DNA of 64,000 nt from Galdieria sulphuraria (Eukaryota > Rhodophyta > Bangiophyceae > Galdieriales > Galdieriaceae), in contig NW_005178460.1 of NCBI RefSeq assembly GCF_000341285.1, forward strand, positions 1-64,000, written 5' to 3'. Below, piece by piece: positions 23,640 to 37,364 of the stretch. The notes below the pieces were generated by a model that made no database searches, was not told the origin of the DNA, and saw only the letters and a program-made list of their open reading frames with translations. Position 1 is the stretch's first letter. Every line of letters begins with the position of its first letter. A program made the position numbers and the translations under genes.

Positions 23640-24307
23640 TTATACAAATGGACATTATTTCATACAAGTAATTGCAAAGAAAAGAATCCAGTGTGAGAAA
23701 CAGTAAATATTGTAATGTGAATAGTTTTTTATACAAACACAAGTTGCGAATTTTTTATATAACCAAAGCGTTTCTCATTATATCATTTGAGAAAAAAGTT
23801 CTGTACAACGTCCATTCAAAAGTAACTTGAACCTTACTAAAAGCCATTCCAAAGTTTATAACATGGATAAAACCAACTCTTTTTTGAATAGAAATTTCGT
23901 CACGATATACTAGAAACGTTTCTACAATATAAAAAAAGTATAAATTTGTACTTGATAAATAGCCATCTTCCATTATTGATACTATAAAAGGTATATTTCG
24001 AGTATCAACTGATCGCAAGAAATTTTGCAAATAATAGGAGAATACGGTGACCTCGACATTTCCTCCTTTTAGCTGTGACTGCATTTAGAAACATGTAATT
24101 GTCATGGGACCCATCGCCTACTTGTCTGCCAAATGGATGCAAGCGGCATCGAATTTCCAAAATTAGTAACAATTCTGTGATTATCCAGATTACGTCTAAT
24201 CAAATGAAACGTCAGCATCGACGCTTTAAATAGCTTTATGAAATAAAAACTTTAAGCGTATATTGCTATTCTTCTTTTTCGTGTCTCCAATATTTTTTTT
24301 GACAAAC
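23640..24307. other. Spacer upstream of the serine-rich protein gene
   Basis: AT-rich with no recognised gene. A minus-strand frame (24084-23755) covers 109 codons without a known motif or splice context. The last 100 bases should carry the promoter and 5' leader of the next gene. Confidence 0.5.
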
Positions 24308-25498
24308 ATGAAGAGATACCTTTGTTTATATTTATCCGTTATACTTGTAATAGCATTAACAGTTAGTTTTGCAATGGCAGATACAAATACATTTTCTTCC
24401 TCCTTTTCCTCTGGAAATGGAGAAGCTTCAGGATTCTCCTCTTCAACGGATGGAAAGCAATCCTCCGCATCCAACTCCCAAGTCGATTCTACTGGAAATG
24501 GATCTGCTGCTTCTGAAGATTCCAGCTCTACTACTTCTCAAGGCACCTCTAGTTCATCCATATCTTCTTCTGTAGGCTCTGCCAACGCCAAAGGTATTAC
24601 AGCAGGTAACAATGGTAAGAGTTCAACAGCAGCTGGTTCTAGTGCGTCTTCCAGTCAAGATGGTGCTGCAATAAGTTCAAGTGGTTCAACCAGTTTTGAT
24701 AAGAATATTAGTGGAGTGAACTTTCAAGGTTCACAAACCACTACTTCATCTTCCTCTTTTGGAAGTGGACAAGGGGATTCTGCTTCTGATAGTAATACTC
24801 CTAATACAAGTTCAGAAAGCACTACAGGAACAAGTGGCAACGCTGCAGCAAAAGACTCCTCAAGTAGCACTTCTGGACCTAGCGGAGTGACAAGTAGTAC
24901 AAATGCCAATGCTAAAAGTAGCTCTAGTGGTTCAGCAGCAGCACAAGGAACTGCCAAAGCTTCTACAAACTTGAGCTGTGTTTGGCAGTACAAAGAAAAG
25001 TGTTTACCTTGTGCTCACATTGAGAACGATGTTTGTAAATGTTACTGGAATGTATCGGATCAATGTATATGTACGAATTTAACTTGTGCAAAGCCTTTGT
25101 TTCAAGCAAGTGTGGAATCCAGTGCCACCGCATCTTCAAGTGATGGTGGTTCTTCTAGTGCAGGAGCCAACGCTGCTTCCAGTCAGTTGAGTGGCGGTGC
25201 CAAGTCTCAAGCACTAGGTTCAAGTACAGGCTCAGGCTCCGTCAGTGCTTTGAGCCAAGCACAAAGTATTTTGGATCAGGCAGAAGGCAGTGTTCAAAGT
25301 CAAGGTTCTAGTTCCAATGGAGGAGACTTTGGTTCACTTTCTGGTAGTTTCTTTCGCCAAGGTATCCAAGTGACAGCTACTTCCAATAGCTCTGAGTCTT
25401 GTTCCACTGTTGGTCCTTTTCAACTTGACTCTGTACGCTTTTCTTTTCTAAACACTGCTGATGGAATGGTTTTTCTGCAAATTTGTAGCACGGCATAA
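24308..25498 (+). CDS. Secreted serine-rich protein with a central cysteine cluster
   Basis: An intronless frame of 396 codons; its first ATG is at 24308. The N-terminus is a classic signal peptide: MKRY, a hydrophobic core (about residues 5-22) and a small-residue cleavage region near FAMA|D. The mature chain is mostly Ser, Gly, Ala and Thr with SSSS, SGSS and ASS runs, typical of disordered, heavily O-glycosylated wall or matrix proteins. In the middle (about residues 219-256) lies a compact cluster of about ten cysteines with CVW..KEKCLPC, CKCYW and CICTNLTC; it includes N-glycosylation sequons. A C-terminal globular-looking tail has two more cysteines. I infer a cell-surface protein; no named family is recognised. 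The opposite-strand frame (24993-24724) is a mirror of the low-complexity codons. Confidence 0.75.
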   Translation: MKRYLCLYLSVILVIALTVSFAMADTNTFSSSFSSGNGEASGFSSSTDGKQSSASNSQVDSTGNGSAASEDSSSTTSQGTSSSSISSSVGSANAKGITAGNNGKSSTAAGSSASSSQDGAAISSSGSTSFDKNISGVNFQGSQTTTSSSSFGSGQGDSASDSNTPNTSSESTTGTSGNAAAKDSSSSTSGPSGVTSSTNANAKSSSSGSAAAQGTAKASTNLSCVWQYKEKCLPCAHIENDVCKCYWNVSDQCICTNLTCAKPLFQASVESSATASSSDGGSSSAGANAASSQLSGGAKSQALGSSTGSGSVSALSQAQSILDQAEGSVQSQGSSSNGGDFGSLSGSFFRQGIQVTATSNSSESCSTVGPFQLDSVRFSFLNTADGMVFLQICSTA

Positions 25499-26759
25499 GT
25501 TACCTTTTGTTAATAGTAAGTTTTTTTCTTAAAAAAAATTGGAGCGACTTTGAAAAAGTTGACTTGGAAAAAAAAATTGGTTTCACTTCTTTTGGGTATG
25601 GTTTCGAGTGTTTGTCAAAGGTAGCAACTGCAATCACTACAAAATTGCAGTTAGTCGCTGACAGGAGTAAGGTTAAGCAGAGCAGGTCAATAAAATCAAT
25701 CCACTTGAACAACTTTGATAAAAATGTCGTCAATCATACTTGGGAGACATCAATAACATAAAAAAAAAAATTCTCAAGAAATATTTCCAACGTAATATCT
25801 TCTCAACCTTCTTCCAAGACAGTAAGAAACGACTAATGAATCAAAAGAAATTCAACCAACTTTGATAGCTATTGACTTTACAACCAAAGAACTGCTCTTC
25901 AAAATCAAAACTACTTCAATTTTTAATAAAAGAACTTCTTATCTCAAATGGCTTCTCGTGTTTAAGATTTACTCAAGTAACTCGAGGCTAACGATTGGAC
26001 AGTGAGACATAAACAGTCCAAGATTCCAAAGTATTACAACTGAGGGGACACAAAATCAATTAAACTATTTCAATGGAACATATGTGGAAAATTTTCATAA
26101 AAAAAGAGCATCAGCCAAGCCACACCTGCAATAGAGAAGAACCTCGGTCACGCAAGCTTGTTTGGCAACTGTAGAACTTTTCTTCAGATTCGAATGATTC
26201 TTAACAATCAAACGTTCACAAGGGAAATACATTATAGCCATTGATAGGCAAATTTTCAAGATGAATACCTTGCTCTTTCAGGTGCTTTAAATAATACTAT
26301 TTTTGCGATTGCCATCCTTGTATAAAGTTTTACTGTCTTTCATTGAACCGAATTGGATAAATTGAAGAAAACTTGCTGATAAACTTACAAGATTGAACTA
26401 ACTTGGACTTTTGATTTCATCTTCATTGACCTGATAACTCACAAAAAAAGGCACTTGAAAAGGCCATTTGAATTCAAAGTCTTTCGAGAATTTGGGTAAT
26501 TTGTATAAAGCACACAGTGCACACTCCAAGAACTTACCATGTTTAAGTTGCAGTTCAACCGCAAAACTATTTCTTCTACATGTTGAAGGTGATCAGAATG
26601 CTATTAAAAAGATAGAAAGAAGATAAATGAGAGTCAAGTGTCAACCGAAGTAGTAAGAGCTGATCGAAATATGAATGGGTTAAGCTCGGTTGGAAGTCTC
26701 TCTTGTCCAAAGGAGCAGCAACCTAGCTGATTGCTTTAGGGAAAATAATACATTTGAAA
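25499..26759. other. Spacer without a recognisable gene
   Basis: AT-rich. A palindrome-like pair of ATG-containing frames at 25500-25761 overlaps on opposite strands and shows no domain. Nothing is called. Confidence 0.5.
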
Positions 26760-27150
26760 GTCTTAGGGCGTAGAAGCGGGTTCTTTGGCTGTTCGTCACA
26801 TAGACTTATAAAGTCTATCAGTTCCCCTGACAGAGATTCCGTAGGCAGAGTTTGCTTCGTCGCACACAGCAGGAAGCTTTAGTTTGTCGTCTTGATAGTA
26901 ATTTTCGTTTCACCACTTGTAACTCTAGGACTGTTTTAGCTCTTTCATGTTGCCCGCAATAGTTCCAAAATCGTAGTTTGCGGAAAGGGACAAGTTCGCT
27001 CCGAAAATTCATCTCTGCAAGTCTCACAACAGACAATAGTACGCAATATGAAGGCTTGTTTTAGTAGGAAAACCTTCCCTGAAAGTCGTCTAAAGGCAAC
27101 TAAGGTGCCTTTCCTTGTTGGCGAGCAGAAGCTCGGTGAATGCTTCCTCA
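26760..27150. other. Hairpin-rich island, possible non-coding RNA
   Basis: This island looks more GC-rich than its flanks and has several short perfect hairpins: TAGACTT-ATA-AAGTCTA (about 26802-26818), AAAGGCA...TGCCTTT (about 27092-27112) and CGAGC-AGAA-GCTCG (about 27122-27135). Both strands also have basic, ATG-poor frames, which I judge non-coding. The minus strand has CTTTCAGGGA, which recalls part of U3 snoRNA, but the rest of the U3 signature was not found. Strand, ends and function are unknown. Confidence 0.3.
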
Positions 27151-27779
27151 GGTATATGGAAAAATATTTAACATTGCCTTTATATATCAAGTATTTTACC
27201 TTTCCTGTTTAGGACTTTTTCTTTTGTCCCCTTCTCATAGCTCATATTATCAATCATCCTCCTCAGAACATGCTACGTACTATGCTTCGAAAGCTGTGTG
27301 ACAAGCAATTAACTCGTTCTTGAGGACTAGAATAGGATGATAGCGTAGTGCAAGGAAACTATATCTCTCCTAGAATATGAGAAGAGTGGACTGCCACAAA
27401 TTTGATTTTGCTTTTAGATAGCACTTTTTATTGTTTTTGAGAGGATATTTCAAGGAGCTAAGAGTATCGGATAAGATAAAAGGCAACTAAATGCTTAGGA
27501 AAAGTAGAGAGAATACATATTCGTAGAACAGGACCTTGTGCAGCTACAAAGCCAATACAATGACTTGTCAAGAGTGCAACCATGAGTAACTAAAAATAGC
27601 TAAACAAACAATGTAAAAAAATAAAAATTGAACAATTCAGTATTATATGAATCTGCGTGTGAAGAATATTTCTACAATGGAGACAATGTTTATGAAGAAA
27701 AAGATGAGTCAAGTTTCCAAAGGAGAAGACGCTCTATGTAAATGGATGCATTCTTGAGGAGCAAATATATATTCATTTA

Positions 27780-27960
27780 TCGATCAATAGATAAGGAGAC
27801 TGACAAGAATTTAACCCTTTCTAAAGCCTTATTCAAACTTTCGATACATTCTGAATAGCATCAACAAAACTCTCAATTATGTCCTGCATTCTGATTTGCA
27901 ATAAGAGATGCGACAAACAACAGTCTTGATTTTGTTCACTTAAAAGAGTGCGAGTCCTCG
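27780..27960. repeat. Dispersed diverged repeat, copy 2
   Basis: Partner of the segment at 22440-22650: GCCTTATTC, CATTCT, ATAGCA and ACAAACAAC follow in the same order and orientation. It does not overlap a gene I can define. Confidence 0.55.
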
Positions 27961-28737
27961 TTGAGGATGGTTCTTGTTCCTAAACTCATCCTTCCTTGAA
28001 CGAGAAATTGTATTTATCGCTATCTTTGGAGTCAAACTCAAATTAGACCAATCATCTAGCAGAAAACAACACCTTCAAAAATAGCTGAGATAGTATAATA
28101 AGAATTCAAATTGAATCTTTTACAGGTCATAATAAAAGTTCAAACTCCTTCGCTGCCTTTTTGAAAGGAATTTAGAGGCGATCTATTTATTTCTTCTAAT
28201 TGTGCCAAAGCTTTCTTGCCTCTCACTAACAGCAACACATCAGCACAACCAATCAACGATCCATAGACAATCTCCAACTCCAGAGAAAAGACTTCAACAA
28301 TTCAAAAGATGCGACTATCCCAAGAACAAGAAAAGGAAGTATCTGGAATGGCCATCAGCAGTTGAGAAATTGAATCCATTCAAGTCTTTGAGAAATAAAG
28401 TTTCATGTTCACAAACTCAAAAAACAGGAACACTTGTTACATCAGCATCGTATCCATGATATTGCAATTTTCGACATATTTAACAAAATAAACTGCAAAA
28501 AATATGTAACGATATCAAAATGTCTTCAAATTCCGTGCAAAAACAAATAAGAATCATTCCCCATGAAATGAAACACTTCAAATGGTTGCTCAAAACTCCA
28601 TCTGGAAGAATCTTTACAGAAAGCGATTTCCCCTCCACACTTTTCGAGTCATTTCAAATCGAACATAAATCCCGCTCGGAAATATTTTGGTTTAACTTGC
28701 AAACTGTATTTCTTTTCTCTCTTTATCTCAAAGAAAG
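27961..28737. other. Region upstream of the hypothetical spliced gene
   Basis: A 73-codon frame with ATG lies at 28520-28741 (MSSNSVQKQIRI..), ending as the next ATG begins at 28738. It could be an upstream ORF in the leader, a separate small protein, or an exon joined in a way I could not work out. A lysine-rich frame at 28202-28459 opens with GTG. Confidence 0.35.
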
Positions 28738-29602
28738 ATGAAAAGGACATATGTACCTAATGTATTGACCAGACACAATTCAGACTCTCAAGGTAAGATA
28801 AAACTTTCATTGTACTACAAATATAGCCTTTGTAAATAATATCGAATACAGGAATAAACCTACATAAGAGCCGAGAGAGACTGCTTCAAAAAGAAGAGAA
28901 TAAGACTTCTATGCAATATCTTGACTTTAGAATCAGCAACACCATGGCACTTGTCACAATGGAAAAAGAGACCTTCAAGTCCAACTTCTTCGTCCCATCA
29001 AGAAACTCGAATCCTAAGTCCATCCTTAAATAAGCTTCGGAAAAGAGGTAATACAATTCTTTTGATATGTCTTGCAGTTTTATCTATTGCAACATCTTCT
29101 TCTTATTCTTATAGTATCTATAACCATCTCTAATGATCCGTTACTTCCGTCTGTTCCTACTCAACAAGACAATGAAAGTCTTCCCGAGAACAAAGATGAA
29201 AACAAGTCAGAAATACTCCAATGCCATTCCTTACCCGACTCGAATAGTAATCTTCAACAAAGACAGAGAACTGATGAAAGCAGGTTTGTCGACTCTGAAA
29301 CTGGAGAAACATTTCGACAACAATGGAATTTATCATCTTGTTCTGAACCAACAACCCTACAAACAAATACAGTTGAAAACTATCAACAAGAGGTTTCTCC
29401 ACAAAGACAATGCCACTTGTCGCTGAGAAACTTGTGGCAAACCAAAGAATGTACATTGCCCAATTCTACTTTTGTAGAAAACGAGGAAGCTTTTAAAGCG
29501 ATTTTCCCGGAAATGGATCATTTTCTCGAACCTTGGCTATCTCTTGAAAATGAAAATGCTGATCAAGACGAATTGTCCTTGTTCTGGACGGATTTCTTTT
29601 AA
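28738..29602 (+). CDS. Hypothetical spliced protein, about 219 aa
   Basis: My model has three exons: 28738-28792, 28931-29047 and 29115-29602. The donors are GTAAGA and GTAATA; the acceptors CTTTAG and CTTATAG. All phases agree, giving 219 residues. The N-terminal third is basic and Ser/Pro-rich (..KKRPSSPTSSS..), the middle is Gln/Asn/Glu-rich, and the C-terminus is acidic and aromatic (..ADQDELSLFWTDFF), which recalls a transactivation tail. No named domain is seen. Another acceptor for intron 1 (AATACAG, exon from 28852) would end early at about 29032, so this start region is uncertain. The gene is convergent with the GH13 gene: 51 bp separate the stops. Confidence 0.4.
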
Positions 29603-29653
29603 ATCGGAATATTTGTGCAAAAACTAACAGTTTCCGATTCTCTCTTTTGGTCT

Positions 29654-32696
<3,043 letters not shown>

Positions 32697-32808
32697 CGAT
32701 AGAAGGAATCCAAATCATCAATGTATTCAACAAAATAGAAAAATAGCTATAAACGATGAAAGACAATAAGCTTTATATTGTCCATAAACTTTTCATATAA
32801 AAAAAACA

Positions 32809-34542
32809 CTAATATTCTCCAGACTCGTCTTCTTGTTTCTTCTTCAGTTTGATGAGATCATCAATACGTAGAATTGTAATTGCGGCTTCCGTCGCCAACT
32901 GAATAGACTTGATCTTACTCATAGCTGGTTCCAAAATACCTGCTTCTAAATTATCTCTCAAATGACCATTCTCTAAATCCAAACCCATATGTGAAAGATT
33001 GCCTTTGTTCGAATCTAACTGTGCAGCATTATGAACAGCACGTAGTTTTGCAATCATATCGGTAGCATCTAAGGCCGCATTCGCTGCAAGTGTTTTGGGG
33101 ATTACCAACAGAGCATCAGAAAACTCTGCAATTGCCAGCTGCTCACGTCCACCAAGTGTAGTCGCAAAGTTTTCTAAAAATATTGATAGCGATGCTTCAA
33201 CGCAGCCTCCTCCTGGGACCACATAATTGCTTTCTAAAGCTCTTTGAACAGCACAAAGACAATCATGTAATGAACGAGACATTTCGTCACACATATATTC
33301 ATTGGGACCACGCAAAACAATTGTTCCACTAGCAAGATTCTTACAACCTCGAACAAATATAAACTTGTCATCTGAAATGGTTTCCTCAACAACTTCTTCA
33401 GCTGAACCAAGAAAAGAAGGATCAAAGCTCTCCTCGCCTCCCAAATCAGCCATAGTTAACTAACAATAAGGTTCACAACTCTAATAAATGAATCAAACAC
33501 TTACTTGAACAGAGGCACCAGTAGCTTTTGCTAAACGCTTCATATCATCTTTGGCAACACGACGAACTGCAATGGCATTCTTCTCAACAAAATATTTCAA
33601 TGCCGCATCATCAATGCCTTTGGTTGTAAAAATAGCATTGGCTCCAGCTTTTAGTATAGCTTCAATTCTACTTTTTGTTACTTCATATTCCTTTTCTTGA
33701 ATTCTTTCCAACTCTTTAGGATCTTCCACTAATACTTGAACTCCCATCTTCATCTTGGAACGGCGCAAATCGAAATCTAAACAGGCAATCTTGGCAGGGC
33801 TTACTCGTAAAGGCATGCCTTGAGAAGCACGTGTCACATTCAAACCAATGCCTTTTAGTAGTTGAGAATCTCGGGCGCCCTTTCCACTCTTCTTTAAAAT
33901 GTTTATAGCTTTGATTGGATATTTGTATTTTCCAACTTCGGTCTTTCTCTTAACAGCTAATACTGCTTCTACGGCAAGATTGGCAAAAAAGTCGATCTCA
34001 GATCCGATAATTTTAGAGGAAATGGCTGTTCTTGCAGTATTCAACAAGCAAGACTTTCCTAGCTTCTCTACAGATACAGCAAAGGTATCGCGAAGGAATC
34101 TGCAAGACTCTCGCATGGCTAAACGATATCCTGCAATGATATTTGTAGGATGAATACCTCTTCGCACCAAGTCGTCTGCTCTTTTCAAAAGTTCCGCTGC
34201 CAATAATACTACAGATGTCGTACCTAGAAATATATCTCAACAATCTGTTCGGTAAACAGAAAGTGTCAACTCATCCGTACCGTCACCTACTTCTTCATCC
34301 TGTTGTTGTGCCAGTTCTACAAGTACTTTGGCTGCTGGATGTTCCACTTCTAATTGTTTCAAGATGGTAGCACCATCGTTAGTTACAATAACATCACCCA
34401 TATCGTCCACTAGCATTTTATCCAACCCTACGGGACCCAAACTACTTCTCAAAATATTCGCAATCGCAATACAAGCTGTGATATTTTGTGTTCTCACATC
34501 TTCACCTGATTGTCTCTCACCATATATTGCCAAAGAAGACAT
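32809..34542 (-). CDS. CCT1: T-complex protein 1 subunit alpha (CCT1)
   Basis: Three exons, 34542-34281, 34223-33505 and 33459-32809, join to 543 residues, a normal length for CCT subunits. The introns are 57 and 45 bp. Group II chaperonin landmarks occur in order: LGPVGLDKM (about residues 35-43), NDGATIL (55-61), GDGTTSVV (86-93, restored by the first splice), and VPGGGCVE near residue 405. Overall wording ([35 protein letters not shown]) matches the alpha subunit in particular. The protein is one of eight paralogs in the cytosolic ring that folds actin, tubulin and other clients using ATP. The start is the ATG of [14 protein letters not shown], which aligns with the usual CCT1 N-terminus. 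The stop lies 112 bp upstream of the GH13 gene's ATG, both on the minus strand. Confidence 0.96.
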
Positions 34543-34683
34543 AATAAAGTATTTTCGACGACGAGTAGTAGAAAAGTAACTACTCCAAAATAAACAACGA
34601 TGGACAAACTTGTAATGAAATGAACAACAATTCCCGCGTCTAGAATGCTCTATAAAAGAGAATATCCTACGCCTTTACAAAAG

Positions 34684-35674
34684 TCAACTTTTCAAATAAG
34701 ACAAAGTATCCTTTGACAGTTTTTTAGGTGTAATTCCCAAATCTAACAAATTCAGGCTTCCTGCAGTGACAATATTGTCAGTTTTTAAGAGTTCCACTTG
34801 GTCCATGGTTAGCATGGGAGCAACTCCAAATAACTGATGAGCAAGTTCAAACACAATAGATTGAGTCTTGGCCAGCCAAAAAGGCATAGGAACCAACAGT
34901 CTTTTCAAGGGAGGATCTGAATAACGGAGCATTAGTCTCAATAATTGGCGAAATGTTTTCACGTGAGGTCCTCCTAGTTCATATACTTTGCCACCAACAA
35001 CACTTTGTTTTTCATCTAAACAAACCAAAATTGCTTGTGCAACATCACTAACATATACAGGTTGAAATTGGGTTTGTCCTCCTCCTACAAGAGGTAGTAC
35101 AGGTGATATTTTGGCCATACGATAGAAGCGATTGAAAAAGTCGTCTTCTGGTCCATAAACAATGGATGGCTTCAATACGGTGGATTGAGGAAACAGTGAC
35201 AAGGCAGCTTTTTCTCCCAAAGCTTTGGTTCTAGCATATTCTGAAGAAGAGTCTAAAGAACTTCCTAAAGCTGATATATGCACAAACTGCTGGACACTAC
35301 CACTGTTACATATGCGGGCTATGTTCTTCACACTCTCGTGGTGTATCGAGTCAAAAGAACTATTTCTAGTTGGATACAAAATGCCGACCAAGTTGACTAC
35401 ATGACTTGCCCCCTTAATAGCAGTTTCGACATCTTTCTGGGAGGTGATGGAACCTTGAATATATTCTATCTTTTGATTGGGGTTGACTGTTGACTCAAAA
35501 TCGTCTTTCGATACTTACGTTCAAGTTTAAGTCCTCTAAGAACGAGATGTCTTTATTTTTTCTGGATAGTATTCGCACGACTGAAAAGTCCCTTTTCTCT
35601 CTATCCAAACAACGCAAAAACTCTCTTCCAATAAAACCAGTGGCTCCAAAAACTGTTACAATTCTTTGATTCAT
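34684..35674 (-). CDS. NDUFA9-like atypical SDR (complex I 39-kDa subunit)
   Basis: Two exons, 35674-35519 and 35469-34684, separated by a 49-bp intron, give 313 residues. The first ATG is at 35674; the frame extends 9 bases upstream only through a TTG. The N-terminus has the Rossmann motif VFGATGFIG (about residues 8-16). Later come VVNLVG, an HISALG strand, and Y-A-R-T-K-A in the YxxxK position, then VYGPEDDFFNRF and PVYVSDVAQAI. This matches the NDUFA9 branch of the atypical short-chain dehydrogenases, a nucleotide-binding accessory subunit of mitochondrial complex I. Related cyanobacterial and plastid NmrA-like proteins are an alternative. No long mitochondrial presequence is obvious. Confidence 0.72.
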
Positions 35675-36074
35675 TTTACCCAAATCAAATGTGGCATACC
35701 ATAATATATAGCGAGAAACAGTTGAAAATCAAAACTAACTTGTGAATATTGCTCAAGGAAGGGACCAAAAATCAACTGAAGCAAAAGCCAAGACAAGTTA
35801 CCAACTAATATTCATAAGACAACAAGAACTTGAATTGTTCAACACACTTCTATCGTCAGGGAAAGTGACTAACAAGAAAACTAGTTGGATACTAACCAAG
35901 TATCACATTCTTCAACATAAAACATAGTTTGTTATTTTATAGAACAAGTTTATTGCTTCTCTCTATAAAACCACATAACACCATTGCCAGTAAACCCAGT
36001 CACGTGCCAATGTCAACGCAGACACGAGTTTTGAACGTTCAGCAATTGACAATCGAAGCAATTTGGCGTAACTT
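35675..36074. promoter_or_regulatory. Shared upstream region of two divergent genes
   Basis: This 400-bp spacer lies between the ATGs of the NDUFA9-like and hydroxylase genes and must carry both promoters. Short plus-strand frames here (for example one from 36010 that overlaps the hydroxylase start in another frame) look like leader ORFs or chance. I see no clear box that decides a start. Confidence 0.4.
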
Positions 36075-37158
36075 ATGCAGTTCGTCAAGTTCTTGGGCGT
36101 TCCGTTGCCTGTTGCAGCAGTTTGCTTTATTGGACATTTTATTTTCTTTCATATAGGGTAATTTTTATATAGTTTGCCAATATTGTTACTTTTGGAGCTT
36201 ACAAACAATAGGTGTATTCTTTTATCTCTCTGTGACCATTTTCAATTGCTGCAACGGTACAAGTTTCAAAGGTTCCAGAACGATGAATCTTATTTTGAGG
36301 TAAGAAATGCAGCAATATGAAAGCAACTTTGTTAAAGGATTTGAAATAGTTGTTACCGAGAGTATTATTTAACCAACTATTCCTCTTGTTACCGGCCATG
36401 TTGCTTTTTCAATATTTCGGACTAGGGTTTCAGACAACTGAAGCTCTTTATAGTCCCGTCGTCTATTTTGTATATTCTTTGTGGATGGCGTTGGGTCATG
36501 ATATCCTTTTCTATTTGGGACATCGCTTTTTGCTGCATTCCAAGTGGGGTTTTATGCACTTGGGTCACGACTTGCACCATAGGTATGTTTGCTCCAATAG
36601 TTTAAATAGTATTCCATCAATAAGTTTTGTTTTTTCAGTACCAAGGCTACTATTGCAATATCCAGTATGTATATGGGAGTCATTGACTACATTTTAGAGA
36701 TTATTGTTCCTTATTTGGTAAGCTGTTGAAGGTCGAATTTGAGGCTGTTCATTTATGGATGTGAAGGTTCCAATGCTTTTTCTTCGTAGTGATATGTTTT
36801 TTGACGCATTGGCTCCTTGTTTAGGAGCCATAGGAGGACTTTATGAACATAGTGGTTACAATTTTTTTCCCTACTTTGAAACTTTATCAACTGTACGTTT
36901 GAATTGGTTTGCATTGTTCTTCTTCCTTATCTTTCCAAGGTTGCACATACCATGCATCATGTACGTTATAATTGTAGTTATAGTGACGGTGTAGGCTCCA
37001 CCAATCTGATGGACAATGCATTGCATACAGCCTATTACCATTATGGCTACAAGTAAGTGAATGGTTGGCAAAGTTGGAGTTGTCAATTCTGATTGGATAT
37101 TAGGAACATTCCAAAAACGAGGCGAAATCACGTCTCGACGGAAGAGTTGGAAGATTAG
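36075..37158 (+). CDS. Fatty acid hydroxylase/sterol desaturase superfamily membrane protein
   Basis: Seven exons (36075-36157, 36212-36299, 36350-36582, 36639-36717, 36767-36892, 36940-37052, 37104-37158) join in consistent phase to 258 residues; the introns are 47-56 bp. The diiron histidine clusters are present: GHRFLLH, GHDLHH (completed by splicing) and HTMHHVRYN, with H-rich HTAYYHYGYK near the end. Several hydrophobic segments surround them, as in ER enzymes such as C-4 methylsterol oxidase, C-5 desaturase and alkane or sphingolipid hydroxylases. They insert oxygen or a double bond using O2 and electrons from cytochrome b5 or a reductase. The length is typical, but the exact substrate is not readable. 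The start is the first ATG in frame with the well-supported second exon. Confidence 0.82.
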
Positions 37159-37262
37159 GGAAAATAGGAGGTTTGTGTGGTTAGACTTTTATCCATGATT
37201 GAAGAAGTCTTTTCGATTGGATAAAGAGAGAATTGCAAATGTTCGTTTGTGATATTGTTTGT

Positions 37263-37264
<2 letters not shown>

Positions 37265-37296
<32 letters not shown>
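37265..37296. repeat. (AT)n microsatellite
   Basis: An uninterrupted AT dinucleotide run of about 16 units in the 206-bp spacer between the hydroxylase stop and the gamma-glutamyl phosphate reductase start. Confidence 0.9.
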
Positions 37297-37299
<3 letters not shown>

Positions 37300-37364
37300 T
37301 AGTAAATTTGCACCGTTCTGCTCGTTATAAAGAATATTTTCCATACAATTTTTGAGTTTGTGGA

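Noticed and set aside
24724-24993. 89-codon minus-strand frame inside the serine-rich gene
   Set aside because: It is the antisense reading of repeated Ser/Gly codons.
26860-27160. U3 snoRNA on the minus strand
   Set aside because: A CTTTCAGGGA word and a GATGA are present, but boxes A, B, C and D do not follow in order.
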